Shown piece after piece: positions 7,276-10,221 of a stretch of 10,221 nt of DNA. How positions within the stretch are numbered: position 1 is the first letter of the stretch; each line of letters starts with the position of its first letter. The stretch comes from Dehalococcoidia bacterium. GTDB taxonomy: Bacteria > Chloroflexota > Dehalococcoidia > Dehalococcoidales > RBG-16-60-22. The translations under genes and the position numbers were made by a program. Below the pieces are notes generated by a model. The model was not told where the DNA came from, did not search any database, and was given only the letters and a program-made list of their open reading frames with translations. The stretch spans positions 1 through 10,221 of the forward strand of contig JAUWLN010000054.1 in NCBI GenBank assembly GCA_030613665.1. The letters run 5' to 3'.

Positions 7276-7299
7276 CGGCAACCGCCTATGCAGTAAACT
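7271..7299 (+). promoter_or_regulatory. Probable promoter of the amidohydrolase gene
   Basis: -35 TTGACC (7271-7276, 5/6), 17-bp spacer, -10 TAAACT (7294-7299, 4/6). Start near 7306 gives a leader of about 40 nt, which contains a small CACGA/TCGTG hairpin (7313-7329) ahead of the ribosome site AAGGAGG. Confidence 0.55.
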
Positions 7300-7345
7300 T
7301 GTGCCACAGGTTCACGATAGAAATTCGTGGTATTAAGGAGGAGCT

Positions 7346-8899
7346 ATGTTAGACCTTATTATACGGAGAGGCCGGATAATCGACGGGGCTGGCAATCCCG
7401 GTTATCCTGCTGATGTTGGTCTTCAGGGTGAGCGGATAGCCTCCATTGGCAGCATCGAGTCTTCCCAGGCAAGCCGGGTAATCGATGCTACCGGACTCGT
7501 GGTCTGCCCGGGATTCATCGACATGCACACCCATTCCGACGTTATGATACTGGCCAACCCGAGGCATGAGGTAAAAGTGATGCAGGGTGTCACCACCGAC
7601 CTGATTGGGCTGGATGGCCTGTCCTATGCCCCCCTATCCCCCGATAACCTGCGGATGATGCGGAGCTACCTCGCCGGGCTGAACGGCAACCCCAACATCT
7701 CCTGGGCCTGGAACACGGTCGCCGAGTTCCTTGCCGATTTCAACCAGAAGGTAGCCATTAACGTGGCTTACCTCGTGCCCCACAACGCCCTGCGCCTGGA
7801 AACGATGGGTTTCGTTGACCGCACCGCCAGCGCCGGGGAAATGGCGGAAATGCAGGCGCTGATGGCACAGGGAATGCGAGAGGGGGCGGTTGGTTTCTCC
7901 ACCGCGCTTGACTATTTCCCCTGCCGCTATTCCAACGAGGAAGAACTGGTAAAAATCTGCGAGACGGTCGCCGAGCACGACGGTGTATCCGTCTGGCACG
8001 TGCGGAAAAACGACCTCGGCCTGATTGAGTCCATCAAGGAAGTGCTGCGGATTGCGGAGAAGACCGGGGTGAAGACGCATTTCTCGCATTTCTCGGTGTC
8101 ATACCCCACCACCCAGGGCACATCAACCGAGATGCTAGCCCTCATCGACGAAGCGCGGGCTAAAGGCGCTGACATTACCTTTGACAGCTATCCCTACATC
8201 GCTCAGAGCACGCTGCTGCTCTCCTTCCTGCCGCGCTGGGTTCACGAGGGCGGGCCGGAGGCCATCCTGGAAAGGCTGAGCCAGGCTGAAACAAAAGATA
8301 AAATAAGCGCCGAAATAAAGGCTTTGAATGTCCCCTGGGACAAGGTTGTCCTGACCTGCGTGCCTTCCAAGAAAAACAGTATCTATGTCGGCAAGACCAT
8401 ACACGAAGCGGCCGGTATGGCCGGCAAGGAGGTGGCCGAATTTGCCTGCGACCTGATGCGGGAAGAGGAGCTGGCAGTCGGCCATCTCAGCCTTCTCGGC
8501 AACGAAGAGGATACGCAGCGCATAATGAAGCACCCTTGTCATATGGCCGGCAGCGATGGCATCATCGTTGGCGACAAGCCCAACCCCCGCGCCTGGGGCA
8601 CCTTTCCCCGCTTTATAGCACGCTACAGTCGCGAACTGGGTGTGCTGAGCCTTGAAGAAATTATCCGCCACCTGCCATCAGCGCCGGCGCAGCGCCTCGG
8701 CCTGAGCGACCGCGGCCTGGTGAAAGAGGGGCTGGTCGCCGACCTGGTCATCTTCAATCCGGAGACCATTGCCGATAAAGCCACCTTTGAAGAGCCGAAG
8801 CAGTACCCGGTCGGCATTGATTATGTAATGGTCAACGGCGCGGTAGTGGTGGACAAGGGGAAACATACGGGAGCGCTAAATGGGCGCGCCCTTCCCTGA
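7346..8899 (+). CDS. N-acyl-D-amino-acid deacylase family amidohydrolase (D-aminoacylase-like)
   Basis: 517 aa, close to the usual 480-530. The family hydrolyses N-acyl-D-amino acids to a carboxylate and a D-amino acid using zinc in a TIM barrel flanked by a small beta-domain; the barrel's HxH is DMHTHSD (H61, H63). Further ligands are H218 (WHVRKND), H248 (SHFSV) and D404 (AGSDGI). RAWGTFPRFIARY at 415-427 is a family signature. The beta-domain comes from both termini (1-55 and about 455-517, including VKEGLVADLVIFNP). Oddity: the metal-binding Cys of D-aminoacylase (in GNCG) is replaced by D90 in GLDGLSYAP. No signal peptide, so cytosolic. GGAGG precedes the ATG. Single-gene unit divergent from the propeller operon. 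Could instead be a dihydroorotase-like or D-glutamate-type hydrolase; the family is secure, the substrate is not. Confidence 0.85.
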   Translation: MLDLIIRRGRIIDGAGNPGYPADVGLQGERIASIGSIESSQASRVIDATGLVVCPGFIDMHTHSDVMILANPRHEVKVMQGVTTDLIGLDGLSYAPLSPDNLRMMRSYLAGLNGNPNISWAWNTVAEFLADFNQKVAINVAYLVPHNALRLETMGFVDRTASAGEMAEMQALMAQGMREGAVGFSTALDYFPCRYSNEEELVKICETVAEHDGVSVWHVRKNDLGLIESIKEVLRIAEKTGVKTHFSHFSVSYPTTQGTSTEMLALIDEARAKGADITFDSYPYIAQSTLLLSFLPRWVHEGGPEAILERLSQAETKDKISAEIKALNVPWDKVVLTCVPSKKNSIYVGKTIHEAAGMAGKEVAEFACDLMREEELAVGHLSLLGNEEDTQRIMKHPCHMAGSDGIIVGDKPNPRAWGTFPRFIARYSRELGVLSLEEIIRHLPSAPAQRLGLSDRGLVKEGLVADLVIFNPETIADKATFEEPKQYPVGIDYVMVNGAVVVDKGKHTGALNGRALP

Positions 8900-8914
8900 A
8901 AACCGTCGTTTTCA
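8897..8914. terminator. Short perfect hairpin between convergent genes (weak terminator candidate)
   Basis: TGAAAAC (8897-8903) and GTTTTCA (8908-8914) form a 7-bp stem with a 4-nt loop. It overlaps the amidohydrolase stop codon and lies just before the end of the peroxiredoxin gene. The stem is AT-rich and lacks a clear T-tract, so it may be weak. Confidence 0.35.
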
Positions 8915-8921
8915 CCGCTTA

Positions 8922-9638
8922 TTACTCGAAGGCCATTTCTGGCTTCCAAACTTCCCAGACTTTGCCTATTAATTTTGGTCCAGGTTTTAAAGTTACCTTG
9001 CCGGGCTGCCAGCCAGAAGGAGTAGCTTCACCTGTCTCACGCACATGTTGAAACGCTTTAATCTGTCTTATTAGTTCGGCAACATTACGGCCTACTGTTG
9101 GCGTGAGAACCTCCATTGCCTGAATAGCACCGTCAGGGTCAATCAAAAAGCGCCCCCTGATATCTACCCCGGCTTCTTCATCATAAACACCATAAACGCT
9201 TCCAATACGGCCACCCGCATCAGATAGCATTGGGAATGGGAATCCACCGGGCACCATTTTGGAAAGTTCTTCTTCCTGCCAGATTTTATGGATGAATCTA
9301 CTATCGACACTGACCGATAGCACCTGCACACCCAGTGACTTTAATTCATCGCGCTTGGAGGCAACTGCCGCCAACTCAGTCGGTCAGACAAAAGTGAAGT
9401 CACCAGGGTAGAAGCAAAGCACTACCCATTGTCCTTTGTAGTCTGATAGCCTGATATTCTTAAAGCCTCCGTCAATAAATGCGTTAGCCTCGAAATCAGG
9501 AGCTGGTTTGCCTACTTTGGCCGTCATCTTCGCCTCCTTTTGTTCCTCTTTGCTCTGTGATTGCGTAGAAGTATCTGATTGAATATCTCCAATTGGTCCC
9601 TTGGCAGGTTGCACACACAAATCTTTTGCTTCTGACAT
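8922..9638 (-). CDS. Selenocysteine-containing AhpC/TSA-type peroxiredoxin (UGA at 9384-9386 read as Sec)
   Basis: Reads through one in-frame TGA to give 238 aa. The sequence around it is FYPGDFTFV-U-PTELAAV, so the UGA falls exactly on the peroxidatic Cys of the family signature FYPxDFTFVCPTE. P78 and T82 of the PxxxTxx(C/U) motif and Arg184 (VGRN) are present, and downstream SVDSRF and PTVGRN are normal for the family. Peroxiredoxins reduce H2O2 and organic peroxides. The usual C-terminal resolving Cys (GEVCPxxW) is absent here, reading GEATPSGW at 203-210. The only cysteines are C8 and C75, so it may work as a 1-Sec enzyme needing an outside thiol. Two starts have strong ribosome sites: 9638 (full) and 9527 (M38, AAAGGAGG, giving the canonical 201 aa with Sec at residue 48). 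Convergent with the amidohydrolase. Confidence 0.85.
9355..9386 (-). promoter_or_regulatory. Putative bacterial SECIS element with its UGA codon
   Basis: Immediately after the UGA (9384-9386), the minus-strand RNA can fold UUGG-C-GGC-[AGUU]-GCC-U-CCAA (9374 down to 9355): 4 bp, one C/U mismatch, 3 bp and a 4-nt loop. The loop starts 18 nt after the UGA and has G at its second position. Bacterial SECIS elements are known to have a small apical loop about 16-37 nt downstream with a G in the first two positions. The fold is by eye. A competing stem CGACUG/CAGUUG overlaps it. Confidence 0.6.
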
Positions 9639-9674
9639 GAATAACCTCCTTGGACTATTACCTTGCAGCCATTT

Positions 9675-9702
9675 ATTATAGTCTTAACTTGATAAATGTC
9701 AA
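9675..9702 (-). promoter_or_regulatory. Consensus sigma70 promoter of the peroxiredoxin gene
   Basis: Minus strand: perfect -35 TTGACA (9697-9702), 16-bp spacer, perfect -10 TATAAT (9675-9680). Start near 9668 gives a leader of about 30 nt before the ATG at 9638, so both possible start codons are transcribed. Suggests strong constitutive expression. Confidence 0.8.
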
Positions 9703-9730
9703 TACCCAATTCCAATCTGCTACGCCCTGC

Positions 9731-9759
9731 TTCACAATAATTGACAGCTATGCTAAAAT
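9731..9759 (+). promoter_or_regulatory. Promoter of the tRNA cluster
   Basis: -35 TTCACA (9731-9736, 5/6), 17-bp spacer ending in TGC, -10 TAAAAT (9754-9759, 5/6). This makes an extended -10 (TGnTAAAAT). Transcription would begin about 10 nt before the first tRNA. Divergent from the peroxiredoxin promoter. Confidence 0.6.
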
Positions 9760-9775
9760 TGTAAAGCTCGAACAG

Positions 9776-9852
9776 AGGAGTGTAGCTCAGTTTGGTAGAG
9801 CAGCGGTCTCCAAAACCGCCGGTCGGGGGTTCGAGTCCTCCCACTCCTGCCA
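9776..9852 (+). tRNA. tRNA-Trp (anticodon CCA)
   Basis: Acceptor stem AGGAGTG (9776-9782) pairs with CACTCCT (9842-9848). The anticodon stem GCGGT/ACCGC encloses loop CTCCAAA with anticodon CCA at 9810-9812. The T-loop is TTCGAGT. The G discriminator and CCA end (9850-9852) are encoded. First gene of a four-tRNA cluster. Confidence 0.95.
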
Positions 9853-9863
9853 GATAAGACCGT

Positions 9864-9950
9864 GCCGAGGTGGCGGAATTGGTAGACGCGCTAGCTTGAG
9901 GGGCTAGTGAGCGCAAGCTCGTGGGGGTTCAAATCCCCCCTTCGGCACCA
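9864..9950 (+). tRNA. tRNA-Leu (anticodon GAG)
   Basis: Class II tRNA, 87 nt. Acceptor GCCGAGG (9864-9870) pairs with CTTCGGC before A-CCA. Anticodon stem CTAGC/GCTAG with loop TTGAGGG gives anticodon GAG (9898-9900). It has the long variable arm GAGC-GCAA-GCTC and a T-arm GGGGG-TTCAAAT-CCCCC. It reads CUC/CUU codons. Confidence 0.95.
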
Positions 9951-9966
9951 ACAACTGAATAGAAAA

Positions 9967-10041
9967 GCGGAAGTGGCTCAGTGGTAGAGCATCTCCTTGC
10001 CAAGGAGAGGGTCGCGAGTTCGAATCTCGTCTTCCGCTCCA
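9967..10041 (+). tRNA. tRNA-Gly (anticodon GCC)
   Basis: Acceptor GCGGAAG (9967-9973) pairs with CTTCCGC (10031-10037). Anticodon stem TCTCC/GGAGA with loop TTGCCAA gives anticodon GCC. T discriminator and encoded CCA (10039-10041). Confidence 0.95.
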
Positions 10042-10043
10042 GA

Positions 10044-10119
10044 GGCGACGTAGCCAAGTGGATAAGGCGGGGGTCTGCAAAACCCCTATTCACCGGTTCG
10101 AATCCGGTCGTCGCCTCCA
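10044..10119 (+). tRNA. tRNA-Cys (anticodon GCA)
   Basis: Acceptor GGCGACG (10044-10050) pairs with CGTCGCC (10109-10115). Anticodon stem GGGGT/ACCCC with loop CTGCAAA gives anticodon GCA. Encoded CCA at 10117-10119. Two bases separate it from tRNA-Gly, so the cluster is one transcript. It is an ordinary elongator tRNA-Cys, not a selenocysteine tRNA. Confidence 0.95.
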
Positions 10120-10133
10120 TTTTAAGCTACAAA

Positions 10134-10159
10134 ATTGCCTGACAAGACACAGCGGCAAT
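10134..10159 (+). terminator. Inverted repeat after the tRNA cluster (possible terminator or processing hairpin)
   Basis: ATTGCC (10134-10139) and GGCAAT (10154-10159) are perfect inverted arms with a 14-nt loop, 15 nt after tRNA-Cys. It is followed by A residues, not a T-run, so it is a poor intrinsic terminator. It may only be a processing stem. Confidence 0.3.
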
Positions 10160-10163
10160 AAAA

Positions 10164-10185
10164 ATTGCTAACCAATTGCTAACCA
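10164..10185. repeat. Perfect tandem duplication of an 11-bp unit
   Basis: ATTGCTAACCA occurs twice back to back (10164-10174 and 10175-10185) just downstream of the tRNA cluster. The remaining 10186-10221 shows no complete gene. On the minus strand a frame reading QRTKEEASAERVG and then stop (10179-10220) could be the tail of a gene outside the window, but it is too short to call. Confidence 0.6.
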
Positions 10186-10221
10186 ACCCTCTCCGCCGAT
10201 GCCTCTTCTTTAGTCCTCTGT

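Noticed and set aside
7241..7345. Riboswitch or attenuator in the amidohydrolase leader
   Set aside because: The overlapping dyads lie upstream of or at the predicted promoter, so they would not be in the RNA. The only leader hairpin is a 5-bp stem with no terminator.
8922..9638. Peroxiredoxin as a pseudogene split by a nonsense codon
   Set aside because: The stop is a UGA exactly at the catalytic Cys codon, with a SECIS-like hairpin, consensus promoter and conserved sequence on both sides. Selenocysteine explains it better.
9524..10120. Minus-strand open frames reading VGGLEPPTGGF and TTGFEPVNRGF
   Set aside because: These are the well-known false proteins from translating tRNA genes backwards; they lie over tRNA-Trp, Leu, Gly and Cys.

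Overview
The window is bacterial chromosomal DNA of moderately high G+C. It carries sigma70-type promoters (TTGACA/TATAAT-like), strong AGGAGG ribosome binding sites and CCA-encoding tRNA genes. The gene mix is several 2-hydroxyacid dehydrogenases, an HpcH/HpaI aldolase, an NHL-propeller protein and a D-aminoacylase-type hydrolase, next to a selenocysteine peroxiredoxin. This would fit an anaerobic or microaerophilic organoheterotroph such as a Dehalococcoidia-type Chloroflexota. That placement is a guess from gene content; no phylogenetic marker here proves it.

Layout. (1) 1-2241, minus strand: a truncated zinc-dependent, threonine-dehydrogenase-like alcohol dehydrogenase with its own promoter, preceded by a CinA-family protein with a divergent C-terminal amidase domain. 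(2) 2242-2417: a divergent control region with two adjacent 11-bp dyads. (3) 2418-5122, plus strand: a three-gene operon of HpcH/HpaI aldolase, D-2-hydroxyacid dehydrogenase and short-chain dehydrogenase. (4) 5153-5191: a bidirectional terminator. (5) 5204-7145, minus strand: a two-gene operon of an NHL beta-propeller protein resembling peptidyl-hydroxyglycine lyase, then a second D-2-hydroxyacid dehydrogenase. (6) 7146-7345: a divergent promoter region in which one perfect inverted repeat carries a -35 box in each arm. (7) 7346-8899, plus strand: an N-acyl-D-amino-acid deacylase-like amidohydrolase. (8) 8922-9638, minus strand: an AhpC/TSA peroxiredoxin with in-frame UGA exactly at the peroxidatic cysteine codon and a plausible bacterial SECIS hairpin just after it. 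(9) 9776-10119, plus strand: a tRNA cluster Trp-Leu-Gly-Cys.

The central block (2418-8899) reads as one catabolic locus. A metal-dependent deacylase and a propeller lyase could release small oxo- or hydroxyacids. Two 2-hydroxyacid dehydrogenases and a short-chain dehydrogenase would interconvert keto and hydroxy forms, and the aldolase would split or build a 2-keto acid with pyruvate as the likely product. The substrates cannot be read from the sequence.

The most striking single item is the selenocysteine peroxiredoxin, which also lacks the usual C-terminal resolving cysteine. An annotation pipeline that treats UGA only as stop would split it into two fragments. No known defence system, insertion sequence, prophage or CRISPR array was seen.
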